Below are positions 34,951-45,251 of a stretch of 64,000 bases of DNA, piece after piece. Source of the stretch: an uncultured Bacteroidota bacterium (GTDB taxonomy: Bacteria > Bacteroidota > Bacteroidia > Chitinophagales > Chitinophagaceae); contig CAINUN010000085.1 of the NCBI GenBank assembly GCA_903853805.1, positions 62,001 to 126,000 of the forward strand, read 5' to 3'. Position numbers and translations under genes: made by a program. How positions within the stretch are numbered: the stretch's first letter is position 1; each line of letters starts with the position of its first letter. The notes under the pieces were generated by a model. It worked only from the letters and a program-made list of their open reading frames with translations. It made no database searches and was not told the origin of the DNA.

Positions 34951-35418
34951 ATGAACAATTTTCTCGGTGAATATGAAATAGCAATTGATGCCAAAGGGCG
35001 CTTCTTAATGCCCGGTGGTTTTCGAAAACAACTAGCTGAAGGCGAGGGGGAACGTTTTGTAATCAATCGTGGGTTTGAGAATTGTTTAACCTTATTTCCG
35101 ATGAGCGTTTGGAATGCTTTATCAGAAAAAATAAATAAGCTTAATGACTTCAACCAAAGTGCAAGAGATTTTAAGAGGCTATTCTTAAATGGCGCCACAA
35201 TAATTGAAGTAGATACTGCTGGGCGATTACTCCTACCAAAACCATTATTAGAGTTTTCAAACATTAAAAAAGATATTGTTTTTTCTGCACAGGGAAATAA
35301 AGTTGAATTGTGGGATAAAGATACTTATTACAACTACATGAAGTCAAAAGTAGCCGATTATAGCAAATTGGCCGCTGATTTAGCAGGTGGTGATTTTAAC
35401 CCTTTTGAAAACTTGTAG
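34951..35418 (+). CDS. mraZ: Transcriptional regulator MraZ
   Basis: The 155-residue first gene of the dcw cluster, a DNA-binding repressor with two AbrB-like SpoVT folds. Both repeats are visible: LGEYEIAIDAKGRFLMPGGFR (residues ~4-24) and NGATIIEVDTAGRLLLPKPLLEFS (~90-113); the D-x-(K/A)-GR-x-L-(M/L)-P pattern is the family mark. It controls its own operon through the boxes just upstream. rsmH follows after 2 bases. Confidence 0.95.
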   Translation: MNNFLGEYEIAIDAKGRFLMPGGFRKQLAEGEGERFVINRGFENCLTLFPMSVWNALSEKINKLNDFNQSARDFKRLFLNGATIIEVDTAGRLLLPKPLLEFSNIKKDIVFSAQGNKVELWDKDTYYNYMKSKVADYSKLAADLAGGDFNPFENL

Positions 35419-35420
35419 AG

Positions 35421-36332
35421 ATGGAGAACGTTGGTTTTTACCACACATCAGTTCTTTTAAATGAAGCAATAGACGGTTTATCGATTCAGAGAAACGGTGT
35501 TTATGTAGACGCCACTTTTGGTGGAGGTGGGCATAGTCGTGAAATACTGGAAAGGCTAGATGTGAATGGGAAAATCTTCGCTTTCGACCATGATGAAGAC
35601 GCATGGAAGAACAAACCAGATGACACAAGGCTTTTGCTAGTTCGGGAAAACTTTAGATTTATGAAGCGGTTTTTAAAACTCCATGGGCATTCTAAAGTTG
35701 ATGGAATTTTAGCTGACTTAGGTGTGAGTTCCTACCAATTCGATACTGGCGAGCGCGGTTTTTCAATTCGGTTTGATGGTCCGTTAGATATGCGCATGGA
35801 CAAACGAAGTGAAAAAACAGCACGGGACATTTTATTGAGCTATAATGAACATGCACTTCATAAAATGTTTGAACAAAACGGAGAAGTACGTAATGCTCGC
35901 CAACTAGCGAAACAAATTGTCAACAATCGAAAAACAAACTCATTAAATAGTATTGACGCATTCAAGGCAATGATTGCGCCAGTGATGATAGGCAATGTCA
36001 ACAAATACTTACCACCTGTCTTTCAAGCTTTACGAATTGAAGTGAATGATGAATTCGGAGCATTGAAAGATTTGTTGCAGCAGTCAGCAGATTGTCTTAA
36101 AGAAGGTGGAAGATTAAGCATAATCACTTTCCATTCCATTGAAGATCGAATTGCAAAGCAATTCATCAAAAACGGAAATTGGGAAGAAAACGAAATTGAT
36201 TTTTTAGGGAATAGAACAACAAAATCTCCACTAAAAGCAATCAATAATAAACCAATAGAACCTACTGAAAACGAAACTAAAAACAATCCGAGAGCAAGAA
36301 GCGCAAGACTAAGAATTGCAGTAAAATTATAA
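35421..36332 (+). CDS. rsmH: 16S rRNA (cytosine(1402)-N4)-methyltransferase
   Basis: RsmH (MraW) uses S-adenosylmethionine to methylate C1402 in the decoding site. 303 residues. Motifs: YHTSVLLNEAIDGL, DATFGGGGHSREIL near residue 35 (SAM loop), DGILADLGVSSYQFD (catalytic loop), RGFSIRFDGPLDMRMD, and the C-terminal SIITFHSIEDRIAKQF. Start 2 bases after mraZ; the stop codon overlaps the next start. Confidence 0.96.
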   Translation: MENVGFYHTSVLLNEAIDGLSIQRNGVYVDATFGGGGHSREILERLDVNGKIFAFDHDEDAWKNKPDDTRLLLVRENFRFMKRFLKLHGHSKVDGILADLGVSSYQFDTGERGFSIRFDGPLDMRMDKRSEKTARDILLSYNEHALHKMFEQNGEVRNARQLAKQIVNNRKTNSLNSIDAFKAMIAPVMIGNVNKYLPPVFQALRIEVNDEFGALKDLLQQSADCLKEGGRLSIITFHSIEDRIAKQFIKNGNWEENEIDFLGNRTTKSPLKAINNKPIEPTENETKNNPRARSARLRIAVKL

Positions 36333-36694
36333 TGCAGGACGAAGCCAATATATCAGAGCAAAATATACAATCTGCTCAACGTTCAAGCGACTGGAAAGTG
36401 CTTGTTGATAAGGTGTCATATAAAGGCATTGTCAACAATGTTCCTTTCCTCGCTTTCATCGTATTGCTATGCGTACTATACATTTCTAACAATCAAAGAA
36501 CTATTGAAACACAACGTACACTCAACGTAAAAAATGAAGAACTAAAAGAACTACGTTGGAAATACATGGATGTAAAATCTCGTTTAATGAGTGCAAGCAT
36601 GGAAGCTGAAGTAATTGTAAATGTCTCCGCTTTTGGTTTGAAACCCATGATGTTACCTGCTTACAGAATTAACAAAGACAGCACACAAAAATGA
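36332..36694 (+). CDS. ftsL: FtsL-like cell division protein
   Basis: A 120-residue bitopic protein in the position of ftsL. A ~40-residue cytoplasmic stretch is followed by one membrane helix (VPFLAFIVLLCVLYISN) and a periplasmic coiled coil (RTIETQRTLNVKNEELKELRWKYMDVKSRLMSAS). FtsL joins FtsB and FtsQ to activate FtsW-FtsI. Identification rests on topology and synteny, since FtsL sequences drift quickly. Its start overlaps the rsmH stop codon and its stop overlaps the ftsI start. Confidence 0.8.
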   Translation: MQDEANISEQNIQSAQRSSDWKVLVDKVSYKGIVNNVPFLAFIVLLCVLYISNNQRTIETQRTLNVKNEELKELRWKYMDVKSRLMSASMEAEVIVNVSAFGLKPMMLPAYRINKDSTQK

Positions 36695-38787
36695 ACGTAA
36701 AAAAGGAAATACGGTTTAGGGTGTACTTCGCATTTACATGCGTATGTCTTTTGGGTGTAGGCATACTCGGAAAAGCTATCTTGATTCAATTAAAAGAAGG
36801 AAAAGAACTACGGGCATTAGCAGTTGAAATGAGCACTATCAATACAATTCTGCCAGCTGAACGTGGTAACATTTATACTGAAAATGGCCAACTATTATGC
36901 TCTACAATTCCGCAGTTTGACGTTCATGTTGATTACTCAGTTATTCAACAAGACACATTTAACAAGTATGTTGATTCCCTCGCAGGCTCATTGGTAAAAT
37001 TATTTAAAGACGCAACAAAGGCAACGTATAAACAAAGACTTATTGCAGGTTTTAAAGCACAAGAAAAATATTTTTTCTTAAAAAGAAATCTCCCTTACTA
37101 CCAATATCAAACACTTCGCTCATTTCCAATTTTCAATAAAGGGAAAGCACGTGGTGGTTTGATTATTGATTCGAAAACAAAACGAATCAATCCCTATCAA
37201 ATGCTTGCTTACAGAACAATTGGATTATTTCGTGAGAACGCACAAACAATTGGGTTAGAAGCTACTTACGACAGTGTATTGCATGGTAACAATGGACATC
37301 GTTTAGACCAAAAGGTTACTGGCGGTGTTTGGATGCCTGTTGAAGGTTCTGAAATTGAGCCAAGAAATGGAAGAGACATTGTAACAACAATTGATATCAG
37401 TATTCAAGAAGTAGCAGAACATGCTTTGATGAGTGTCTTGAAGCAATATGAATGCAAGTATGGAACTGTTGTAGTAATGGAAGTACAAACAGGTAAAATA
37501 AGAGCATTAGTAAATCTTGGCAGACTTGAAAATGGAGAGTATTGGGAAGATTTAAATTATGCAATGTTCCCTACAGAACCTGGTTCTACTTTTAAACTGG
37601 CAACGCTTACGGCTTTGCTAAGTGATGGCTATATTAATGTTGAAGACCTTGTGAATTGTGAGGGTGGTGCAAAACAATTTGCCAATCGTGTAATGCACGA
37701 CTCGCATCATGGCTTAGGAATTATGCCAATTCGGGAAGCATTTGCACATTCTTCAAATGTAGGCATGGCTTCACTTGCTTATAGATACTATAGTACTCAA
37801 CCTGAAAAATTTGTGAGCCATTTAAAGCGATTGCACCTTACTTCAAGAACAGGAATTGATTTAATGGGCGAGCGTCGCCCTGCAATTGTTTTACCTGGTA
37901 CTGATATGTGGAGCGCAACAGCATTACCATGGATGGCAACAGGTTATGGCATTCAAGTTGCTCCGTTACATACTTGCATGTTATATAATGCAGTTGCCAA
38001 TAATGGTAAGATGATGAAGCCTTATTTGGTAAGTGCAATTCGCGATTATGGAAAGGATGTGAAGATATTTGAGCCAACAATTTTGGTAGAAAAAATTGCA
38101 CCGGATAGTGTCATTCCTCAATTGAAAGCATGTGCTGAAGAAGTCGTTTTGACGGGAACAGGTAAACCAATTCAATCTCCATTTTACAGAATTTCTGGCA
38201 AAACTGGAACAGCGCAAGTTGCTGACAAAGGCATTTCCTATAAAGACAAAGTTTATCAAGGTTCATTTGTGGGTTATTTTCCTTCCGACAACCCAAGATA
38301 TACAATAGCAGTTGTCATTCGTACAAAACCAAACTCTACTGCTTATTATGGAGGCACTTTAGCTGCACCAGTTTTCAGAATGATATCCGATAAAATTTTT
38401 GCTTCAGGAAATGGAAATTGGGATGAGCCGCTAGATAGTATTGCCAGAAAAGGAGATGTAGGTTTTCCTGCAAGATTCGCAGCCTCAGGAGAAAACTTTA
38501 ATCGCATGTTACATTCTCTTGGAAAGACTGCAACCATTGAAACTTCATCAAAAACAATTTCAAAAATTGTAGTAGATACCAACAAAAACATCTTCATCAT
38601 GCCAGGCTCTGTATATCATGGAATAGTCCCTGACGTAAAAGGTTTGAGTCTGAAAGATGCTGTTTATATTTTAGAAAATGAAGGGTTAAAAGTTTCTGTG
38701 CAGGGAAGGGGAACCGTTCAAGGTCAATCTCTAAATCCAGGAATAAAAATTAGTAAAGGACAATTAATTATTTTGAAATTGAGTTGA
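36691..38787 (+). CDS. ftsI: Septal peptidoglycan transpeptidase with PASTA domain
   Basis: A class B penicillin-binding protein of 698 residues that crosslinks septal peptidoglycan. One N-terminal membrane helix (~10-30), a dimerisation domain beginning LPAERGNIYTENGQLLC, then the transpeptidase domain with SxxK serine in PGSTFKL near residue 297, SxN in HSSNVGMAS near 353 and KTG in SGKTGTAQ near 503. A single C-terminal PASTA domain (~640-698, VPDVKGLSLKDAVYILEN) is usual in Bacteroidota. Overlaps ftsL and murE by 4 bases each. Confidence 0.95.
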   Translation: MNVKKEIRFRVYFAFTCVCLLGVGILGKAILIQLKEGKELRALAVEMSTINTILPAERGNIYTENGQLLCSTIPQFDVHVDYSVIQQDTFNKYVDSLAGSLVKLFKDATKATYKQRLIAGFKAQEKYFFLKRNLPYYQYQTLRSFPIFNKGKARGGLIIDSKTKRINPYQMLAYRTIGLFRENAQTIGLEATYDSVLHGNNGHRLDQKVTGGVWMPVEGSEIEPRNGRDIVTTIDISIQEVAEHALMSVLKQYECKYGTVVVMEVQTGKIRALVNLGRLENGEYWEDLNYAMFPTEPGSTFKLATLTALLSDGYINVEDLVNCEGGAKQFANRVMHDSHHGLGIMPIREAFAHSSNVGMASLAYRYYSTQPEKFVSHLKRLHLTSRTGIDLMGERRPAIVLPGTDMWSATALPWMATGYGIQVAPLHTCMLYNAVANNGKMMKPYLVSAIRDYGKDVKIFEPTILVEKIAPDSVIPQLKACAEEVVLTGTGKPIQSPFYRISGKTGTAQVADKGISYKDKVYQGSFVGYFPSDNPRYTIAVVIRTKPNSTAYYGGTLAAPVFRMISDKIFASGNGNWDEPLDSIARKGDVGFPARFAASGENFNRMLHSLGKTATIETSSKTISKIVVDTNKNIFIMPGSVYHGIVPDVKGLSLKDAVYILENEGLKVSVQGRGTVQGQSLNPGIKISKGQLIILKLS

Positions 38788-40253
38788 TGCGGTTATTATC
38801 AAACATATTGAAACAAGTGGAAGTGTTGCAACACAAAGGCAATGCAAATGTTATTGTAAATAACCTTTGTATTGATTCTAGAAGAGTTGCAACAGGTAGT
38901 GCATTCATTGCTGTTCGAGGATATTCATCCGATGGGCATCAGTTCATTGAAAAGGCAATTGAATTAGGTGCAACAACAATTATTTGTGAAGAAATCCCTT
39001 CAAAAGTAAATGATGCTGTCACTTTTGTTAAAGTAAAAAAATGTTCAAAAATTGTTGGACTTCTTGCTTCAGAATTTTATGGAAATCCAACTCGAAATCT
39101 TAAAGTAGTAGGAATAACAGGCACAAATGGAAAGACAACTGTTGCAACATTATTGTACCAATTGTTTTCAAAATTAGGATACAAATGCGGACTCATTTCC
39201 ACTGTTCAAAATCAAATTGGAGAAGAAGTAATTCCATCAACACATACTACTCCAGATGCGATTAACATTCAAAGTCTTTTTGCAAAAATGAAAGAGGCTA
39301 AGTGTTCTTATGTTTTTATGGAAGTTAGTTCACATGCAATTCATCAACATCGCATTGAAGGAATTCATTTTGATGGCGGAATTTTCACAAACATCACACA
39401 CGACCATCTCGACTATCATAAAACATTTGAAGAGTACATCCGAGTTAAGAAAATGTTTTTCGACATTCTGCCGTTAACTGCGTTTGCATTGACCAACGCA
39501 GATGATCGTAGAGGAATGGTGATGTTGCAAAATACAGAAGCTTTGCGTTCAACTTATAGCCTGAAAATTCCAGCTACTTACAAAGGGAAAGTGTTGGAAA
39601 ATAATTTGACAGGTTTGGTGATGTCTATTGACAGTCAAGAAGCACATTTTAGAATGATTGGCACATTCAATGCTTACAATTTGTTGGCAGTATATGGTGC
39701 AGCTACCCAATTAGGTGAAGATAGAATGGACGTACTATCAGTGCTTAGCAATCTTATTGGCGCCAAAGGAAGATTTGAAACTTGTCTTTCTCCTAAAGAA
39801 AAAATATTAGGCATTGTTGATTATGCACATACCCCTGATGCACTCCTCAATGTACTTGCTACTATAAATCAATTGAGAATAAGTGGACAACAACTTATAA
39901 CAATTACTGGTTGTGGTGGTGAAAGGGACACGACTAAACGTCCTATTATGGCAGAGGTTGCTTGCGAACACAGCAATCGTGTAATCCTTACATCTGACAA
40001 TCCTAGAAGTGAAGACCCTGAAATCATTTTGAATGAAATGGAGTCTGGTTTGACGCTCACTCAAAAAAGAAAAACGCTTCGTATTGCCGATAGAAAAGAA
40101 GCCATTAAAACAGCATGCTCTCTTGCTCAACCTGACGACATCATTTTGATTGCAGGTAAAGGGCATGAAAATTATCAAGAAATCAAAGGAGTAAAATACC
40201 CATTCGCCGATAAAGAAATTTTAATAGAAACTTTTGATCTTCTGAATAAATAA
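38784..40253 (+). CDS. murE: UDP-MurNAc-tripeptide ligase (meso-DAP adding)
   Basis: Adds the third stem-peptide residue to UDP-MurNAc-L-Ala-D-Glu. 489 residues. ATP loop GITGTNGKTTVATLL near residue 112, TTPDAINIQ, VSSHAIHQHR, HDHLDYH, and TGCGGERDTTKRP. The specificity motif DNPRSEDP (near 405) is the DNPR type of meso-DAP enzymes, in agreement with dapF at 12 kb. Overlaps ftsI by 4 bases; mraY follows after 10. Confidence 0.95.
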   Translation: MMRLLSNILKQVEVLQHKGNANVIVNNLCIDSRRVATGSAFIAVRGYSSDGHQFIEKAIELGATTIICEEIPSKVNDAVTFVKVKKCSKIVGLLASEFYGNPTRNLKVVGITGTNGKTTVATLLYQLFSKLGYKCGLISTVQNQIGEEVIPSTHTTPDAINIQSLFAKMKEAKCSYVFMEVSSHAIHQHRIEGIHFDGGIFTNITHDHLDYHKTFEEYIRVKKMFFDILPLTAFALTNADDRRGMVMLQNTEALRSTYSLKIPATYKGKVLENNLTGLVMSIDSQEAHFRMIGTFNAYNLLAVYGAATQLGEDRMDVLSVLSNLIGAKGRFETCLSPKEKILGIVDYAHTPDALLNVLATINQLRISGQQLITITGCGGERDTTKRPIMAEVACEHSNRVILTSDNPRSEDPEIILNEMESGLTLTQKRKTLRIADRKEAIKTACSLAQPDDIILIAGKGHENYQEIKGVKYPFADKEILIETFDLLNK

Positions 40254-40263
40254 CTGAAACTGA

Positions 40264-41535
40264 ATGCTCTACTACTTGTTCACATACTTGCGTCAACACT
40301 TCGGAATGTCCGGAGCAGGGATATTTTATTACATCACCTTTCGCGCAGCAATTTCAATCATACTTTCATTAGTCATTTCAATGGTCTATGGAAAACGTCT
40401 AATAGCCTATTTATTGAAAAAACAAGTTGGAGAAACAATTCGTGATTTAGGACTTGCAGGAGAGCAACAAAAACGAGGAACACCAACAATGGGTGGGCTT
40501 ATTATCATCGCGGCTATTCTCATACCTACGCTTCTTTTCGCAAGGCTTGAAAACGTGTATATCATTCTGATGATTGTTTCAACTATATGGTTGGGAATTA
40601 TTGGCTTTATTGACGACTACATCAAGGTTTTTAAGAAAAATAAAGAAGGATTGGCTGGTAAGTTCAAAGTGATGGGACAAATAGGATTGGGCATTATTGT
40701 CGGTTTGACAATGTATTATAATCAAAATGTCTTAACGAGTCGCGAAGTCATAAATGGACACCCAGTAGTTTACAATAAGGCCGAACAAGTGGTTTCAAAA
40801 CCTTATATACGCAAAGATGAAATTGGGAATACACGTGAATATGTGAGAGTAAGAACGGCAACCACAACAATTCCATTTGTAAAAACGCATGAGTTGAGTT
40901 ATTCTGCCATTGCATCTTTTTTTGGCGCCAAATCAATAAAATTCGTTACCCCAATCATCTATATTCTCTTTGTCATTTTCATCATCGTAGCAGTTTCAAA
41001 CGGCGCCAACATAACTGATGGGGTTGATGGCTTGGCAACAGGTACTTCGGCAATCATTGGTGTTTGCTTAGGCATTTTTGCGTACCTATCTGGTAACTAC
41101 ATTTTTGCAGAATACTTGGGCATCATGCACATACCAAACCTTGGCGAATTATCCATTTTTATCGGAGCGTTCATCGGGGCTTGTGTTGGTTTTCTTTGGT
41201 ACAATTCTTATCCCGCACAAGTGTTTATGGGTGATACTGGAAGTCTTGCATTAGGAGGCATCATTGCATCTCTAGCCATCATTGTCCGAAAAGAGTTAAT
41301 GATTCCTATTATTTGTGGAATATTTCTTGTTGAAAACCTTTCTGTGATGATTCAGGTAGCATATTTCAAAAGAACCAAGAAAAAATATGGTGAAGGACGA
41401 CGGGTTTTCTTAATGTCTCCTTTACATCATCATTATCAAAAATTAGGCTACCATGAGTCTAAAATCGTCACAAGATTTTGGATTATTCAAATCATATTGG
41501 TCATACTCAGTATCGTGACTTTAAAAATGAGATAA
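40264..41535 (+). CDS. mraY: Phospho-MurNAc-pentapeptide transferase
   Basis: Makes lipid I by moving phospho-MurNAc-pentapeptide to undecaprenyl phosphate in the inner membrane. 423 residues with about ten helices. It shows [11 protein letters not shown], the aspartate-rich [16 protein letters not shown] and [12 protein letters not shown] (near residue 250), [12 protein letters not shown], and the C-terminal [11 protein letters not shown]. The cytoplasmic insert at ~155-200 is longer than in E. coli, as in other Bacteroidota. murD begins 2 bases after the stop. Confidence 0.96.
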   Translation: MLYYLFTYLRQHFGMSGAGIFYYITFRAAISIILSLVISMVYGKRLIAYLLKKQVGETIRDLGLAGEQQKRGTPTMGGLIIIAAILIPTLLFARLENVYIILMIVSTIWLGIIGFIDDYIKVFKKNKEGLAGKFKVMGQIGLGIIVGLTMYYNQNVLTSREVINGHPVVYNKAEQVVSKPYIRKDEIGNTREYVRVRTATTTIPFVKTHELSYSAIASFFGAKSIKFVTPIIYILFVIFIIVAVSNGANITDGVDGLATGTSAIIGVCLGIFAYLSGNYIFAEYLGIMHIPNLGELSIFIGAFIGACVGFLWYNSYPAQVFMGDTGSLALGGIIASLAIIVRKELMIPIICGIFLVENLSVMIQVAYFKRTKKKYGEGRRVFLMSPLHHHYQKLGYHESKIVTRFWIIQIILVILSIVTLKMR

Positions 41536-41537
41536 AC

Positions 41538-42896
41538 TTGAACAAAACAAACAACATACTCATCATTCTCGGTGCTGCTGAAAGCGGTGTTGGAGCCGCA
41601 CTGCTTGGCATGCAGCAAGGATGGGATGTGTTTGTTAGTGACGCTGGCAAAATTCGTGACGACTTCAAAGAGAGCTTACAGAAAGCAGGAATTTCATTTG
41701 AAGAAAATGGACATTCAGAAGAAAAAATTTTAAGTGCTTCTTGTATTGTGAAGAGCCCTGGCATCCCCGAAAAAGTTGCCATAGTGAAAAAAATTCGTGA
41801 GGCAAAAATTGAAGTGTGCAGTGAAATTGAATTCGGTTTTCGTTACAAAGGCAATAGTAAAATAATAGCGATTACTGGGAGCAATGGCAAAAGCACAACT
41901 ACAACGCTCATATATAAAATCCTTAAAAACGCTGATTATGAGGTTTCACTAGTTGGCAATATTGGATGCAGTTTCGCAAGGCAAATTGCTGAGTATCCTA
42001 CTCAATGGTATGTTATGGAAATCAGCAGTTTCCAATTAGATGATATTCAAACATTCCGACCAGACATTGCCATTTTACTCAACATTACCCCTGATCATCT
42101 AGATCGTTACAACTATCAATTCGAAAATTACATCGCTTCAAAATTCAATATTACCAAGTACCAAAATCCTAACGACTATTTCATTACTAACAACGACGAC
42201 CCTGTTATTATTAACCATATTGAAGCAAACACTATTCACTCCCAAACAATTTTTTTTACGATGAGCGAACACAACTTAATGAATGATGAAGGAGGTTTTA
42301 TTGAAGACGATAATCTTCATATAAAATACGAGGGTGAAGACTTTTCTATGTCCATTCACGATTTATCCCTAAAAGGAAAGCACAATCAATACAATAGTAT
42401 GGCTGCAGGAATATCAGCAAGAGTAGCGGGCATTCGCAAAGAAAAAATCCGCGAAACATTTTCGGGTTTCAACGGTTTAGAACACAGGCTTGAATTTGTA
42501 GCAACTGTTCGAGGCGTTGATTTTGTCAACGACAGCAAAGCAACAAACGTCAACTCAGTATGGTTTGCCTTAGAGAGCATAACGAAGCCTACAATATTGA
42601 TATTGGGTGGTATTGACAAAGGAAATGACTACAGTGAAATAATTGGTTTGGTTGCTTCCAATGTGAAGGCAATTGTGTGCATGGGTTTGGATAACGCTCC
42701 CATCCACAAGGCGTTTGACAATATAGTAGGAACCATCGTTGACACTTCGAATGCAGCTGATGCTGTGAAAGCAAGCTACGCATTGGCAGATAAAGGCGAT
42801 GTGGTTTTGTTATCGCCGGCTTGTGCAAGTTTCGATTTATTCAGGAATTACGAAGAAAGAGGTAGACAATTTAAAGAAGCAGTTCGTTCATTATAA
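41538..42896 (+). CDS. murD: UDP-MurNAc-L-alanine:D-glutamate ligase
   Basis: Adds D-Glu to UDP-MurNAc-L-Ala. The start is a TTG two bases after mraY (MNKTNNILIILGAAESGVGA, 452 residues); a longer frame from 41478 would overlap mraY by 58 bases with an implausible N-terminus. Rossmann-like domain with ILGAAESGVGAALL, ATP loop ITGSNGKSTTTTL, EISSFQLDD, LNITPDHLDRY, and C-terminal NDSKATN and SPACASFDLFRNYEERG. ftsW follows after 15 bases. Confidence 0.94.
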   Translation: MNKTNNILIILGAAESGVGAALLGMQQGWDVFVSDAGKIRDDFKESLQKAGISFEENGHSEEKILSASCIVKSPGIPEKVAIVKKIREAKIEVCSEIEFGFRYKGNSKIIAITGSNGKSTTTTLIYKILKNADYEVSLVGNIGCSFARQIAEYPTQWYVMEISSFQLDDIQTFRPDIAILLNITPDHLDRYNYQFENYIASKFNITKYQNPNDYFITNNDDPVIINHIEANTIHSQTIFFTMSEHNLMNDEGGFIEDDNLHIKYEGEDFSMSIHDLSLKGKHNQYNSMAAGISARVAGIRKEKIRETFSGFNGLEHRLEFVATVRGVDFVNDSKATNVNSVWFALESITKPTILILGGIDKGNDYSEIIGLVASNVKAIVCMGLDNAPIHKAFDNIVGTIVDTSNAADAVKASYALADKGDVVLLSPACASFDLFRNYEERGRQFKEAVRSL

Positions 42897-42911
42897 AAAA
42901 AGGAAATAGTC

Positions 42912-44144
42912 ATGCAACAAATACTGCAAAGAACAAGAGGTGATAAAGTGATTTGGTCAGTAGTAGTACTACTGTCCCTAATTAGCTTGCTTGCAGTGTA
43001 TAGCTCAACTCAATCTTTGGCTTACCGTATGGACAGGAACGCATCTTATTATCTAGTAAAGCAACTCATGGTTTTAGCTTTTGGCTTATTCATTATTTAC
43101 TCAGTTCACAAAGTCAATTACACCAAGTTCGCGAAGTTGTCAGTTGTACTGTATGCAATTAGTGTTCCGTTGTTGATTTATACTTTATTTTTTGGAACAA
43201 CCTTGAATGAAGGCTCACGTTGGATAAAACTTCCTGTTGTCAATCTCACCTTTCAAACATCAGACTTAGCAAAGTTGGTACTTTTTATTTTCCTAGCAAG
43301 AAAACTGAGTCAAAAACAACCTGTAATTAAGGATTTGAAAAAAGGATTTATTCCTGTTGTTATTCCTGTATTAGTTACCTGTTTATTGATAGCTCCTGCT
43401 AATCTTTCCACAGCATTAATGCTTGGCTTCACTTGTTGTATTTTGTTTTTCATCGGCAGAGTAAAAATTGGTCACATCCTTCTTCTTGGACTATTCGGCA
43501 TCATTGGTTTTGCAGGATTGTTTACTTTTTCAAAACTTACTGGAATTGGTAGAGCGTCAACATGGGAGCAAAGAATCAAAAATTTTACTAGTAAAAAGGA
43601 AAGCACTAAGAAGGATGATAAAGGCGAAAACTTCCAAGTTCTTCAAGCTAAAATAGCTATTGCAAGTGGTGGTATCATAGGAAGTGGGCCTGGCCATAGC
43701 GAAGCAAAAGATTATCTACCACACGGATATTCCGATTTCATTTATGCTAACATCATTGCTGAATATGGCTTAGTAGGCGGTGGCATTGTCATCTTTCTTT
43801 ACCTATTATTTCTTTGGCGAAGCATTATAATTTTCAAACGATGCCCATTTGCATTTGGCGCTTTCCTTGCAGTTGGTTTGAGTTTCACACTAGTGTTTCA
43901 GGCTATGTTGAATATGGCAGTGAATGTGCATTTAGTTCCTGTAACTGGATTGACACTACCAATGATAAGTATGGGAGGTTCTTCAATTTGGTTTACAAGT
44001 ATTGCTATTGGAATTGTTTTAAGCGTTAGCAGGTATGTGGATGAAGAAGTAAAAACAAATAAAAAAGAAACTAAGAACAGTGATGGTGAAAAATCGAAAC
44101 TGTTTATTGATAACATTGAACAAACAGAATTAGCTGCTGGGTAA
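42912..44144 (+). CDS. ftsW: Septal peptidoglycan glycosyltransferase FtsW
   Basis: A SEDS-family polymerase that extends glycan chains from lipid II with its partner FtsI. 410 residues, about ten helices. Typical motifs are VVLLSLISLLAVYSSTQSLA (TM1), NEGSRWIKLP, FQTSDLAKLVLFIFLAR, PHGYSDFIYANIIAEYGLVGG (the conserved aspartate loop), and PVTGLTLPMISMGGSS. The C-terminal tail is charged (EVKTNKKETKNSDGEKSK). murG starts one base after its stop. Confidence 0.95.
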   Translation: MQQILQRTRGDKVIWSVVVLLSLISLLAVYSSTQSLAYRMDRNASYYLVKQLMVLAFGLFIIYSVHKVNYTKFAKLSVVLYAISVPLLIYTLFFGTTLNEGSRWIKLPVVNLTFQTSDLAKLVLFIFLARKLSQKQPVIKDLKKGFIPVVIPVLVTCLLIAPANLSTALMLGFTCCILFFIGRVKIGHILLLGLFGIIGFAGLFTFSKLTGIGRASTWEQRIKNFTSKKESTKKDDKGENFQVLQAKIAIASGGIIGSGPGHSEAKDYLPHGYSDFIYANIIAEYGLVGGGIVIFLYLLFLWRSIIIFKRCPFAFGAFLAVGLSFTLVFQAMLNMAVNVHLVPVTGLTLPMISMGGSSIWFTSIAIGIVLSVSRYVDEEVKTNKKETKNSDGEKSKLFIDNIEQTELAAG

Positions 44145-44145
44145 A

Positions 44146-45249
44146 ATGAATTCATTACGCGTCATAATAGCAGGTGGAGGTACTGGTGGGCATATTTTCC
44201 CTGCGGTAGCAATTGGTCATGCAATCAAAAAGTTGCAGCCCAATGCAGAACTACTTTTTGTTGGCGCAAATGGAAAAATGGAAATGGAAAAAATGCCTCA
44301 AGAAGGATTTAAAATTGTTGGTCTCGACATCATTGGTTTCAACAGAAGTAATCTCTTCAAAAACTTTATGCTTCCATTCAAACTGTTGAAGAGTTTATCA
44401 GCAGCTAGAAACATTTTAAACGAATTCAAACCAAATATAGTAGTTGGTGTTGGTGGTTTTGCAAGCTTCCCAATTTTAAGAGCTGCGCAAAAGCAAAACA
44501 TTCCTACAGTCATTCAAGAACAAAATTCTTTTGCAGGAAAAAGCAACAAAATTCTGAGTGAAAATGCAAAACTTATTTGTGTTGCCTATCCTAAAATGGA
44601 ACAGTTTTTTCCAAAAGAAAAACTGATGCTATTAGGAAATCCTGTGAGAAAAAATATTGCTTACTCGACCATTTTAAGATTGGAAGGCTTACACAAAATG
44701 GGATTAATCGAACACAAGAAAACTGTCTTGATTATAGGTGGAAGTCTTGGTGCAAAATCAATCAACGAAGCCATAAACGAACACCTAAATGAAATTGTGA
44801 CAACAGATATTCAGCTTTTGTGGCAAACAGGCAAACACTTTTTTGAAACAGCAAAACAAAGCGCTTTAAAATTCGGAGGTCAGGTTGTAGTAAAAGAATT
44901 CATTCGCGAAATGGATGCCGCTTATGCTGCTGCAGATGTAGTCATATCTCGAGCAGGTGCATTGTCAATTGCCGAATTGTGCATCGTTGCAAAGCCAGTG
45001 ATTTTTGTTCCTTATCCTTTTGCAGCTGAAGACCATCAGACAAGCAATGCAATGGCTTTAGTAGAACATAATGCTGCGTTAATGGTGAAAGATTGTGATG
45101 TAAAAACCGAATTGATTCCAAAATTGAAATACTTATTACAAGACGAAACAAAACAAGAAATAATGAAGAAAACGCTGAAACAAATGGCGATTGTGGATGC
45201 GGATATCAATATCGCCAAACAAATTATTGAATTGGCAAAAGCAAGCTAA
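44146..45249 (+). CDS. murG: UDP-GlcNAc:lipid I GlcNAc transferase
   Basis: Makes lipid II at the inner face of the membrane. 367-residue GT-B enzyme. The N-terminal glycine loop GGGTGGHIFPAVAIG is exact, with a second loop VVGVGGFASFPILRAA and NIPTVIQEQNSFAGK; the UDP-GlcNAc site shows SRAGALSIAEL and VPYPFAAEDHQTSNA. murC follows after 2 bases. Confidence 0.96.
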   Translation: MNSLRVIIAGGGTGGHIFPAVAIGHAIKKLQPNAELLFVGANGKMEMEKMPQEGFKIVGLDIIGFNRSNLFKNFMLPFKLLKSLSAARNILNEFKPNIVVGVGGFASFPILRAAQKQNIPTVIQEQNSFAGKSNKILSENAKLICVAYPKMEQFFPKEKLMLLGNPVRKNIAYSTILRLEGLHKMGLIEHKKTVLIIGGSLGAKSINEAINEHLNEIVTTDIQLLWQTGKHFFETAKQSALKFGGQVVVKEFIREMDAAYAAADVVISRAGALSIAELCIVAKPVIFVPYPFAAEDHQTSNAMALVEHNAALMVKDCDVKTELIPKLKYLLQDETKQEIMKKTLKQMAIVDADINIAKQIIELAKAS

Positions 45250-45251
45250 AA

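Noticed and set aside
34890-35264. 124-codon minus-strand ORF over mraZ
   Set aside because: Covers the mraZ coding region and its operator in antisense; no independent support.
41478-41537. Upstream extension of murD overlapping mraY
   Set aside because: Gives 20 residues unlike any MurD N-terminus and overlaps mraY by 58 bases.
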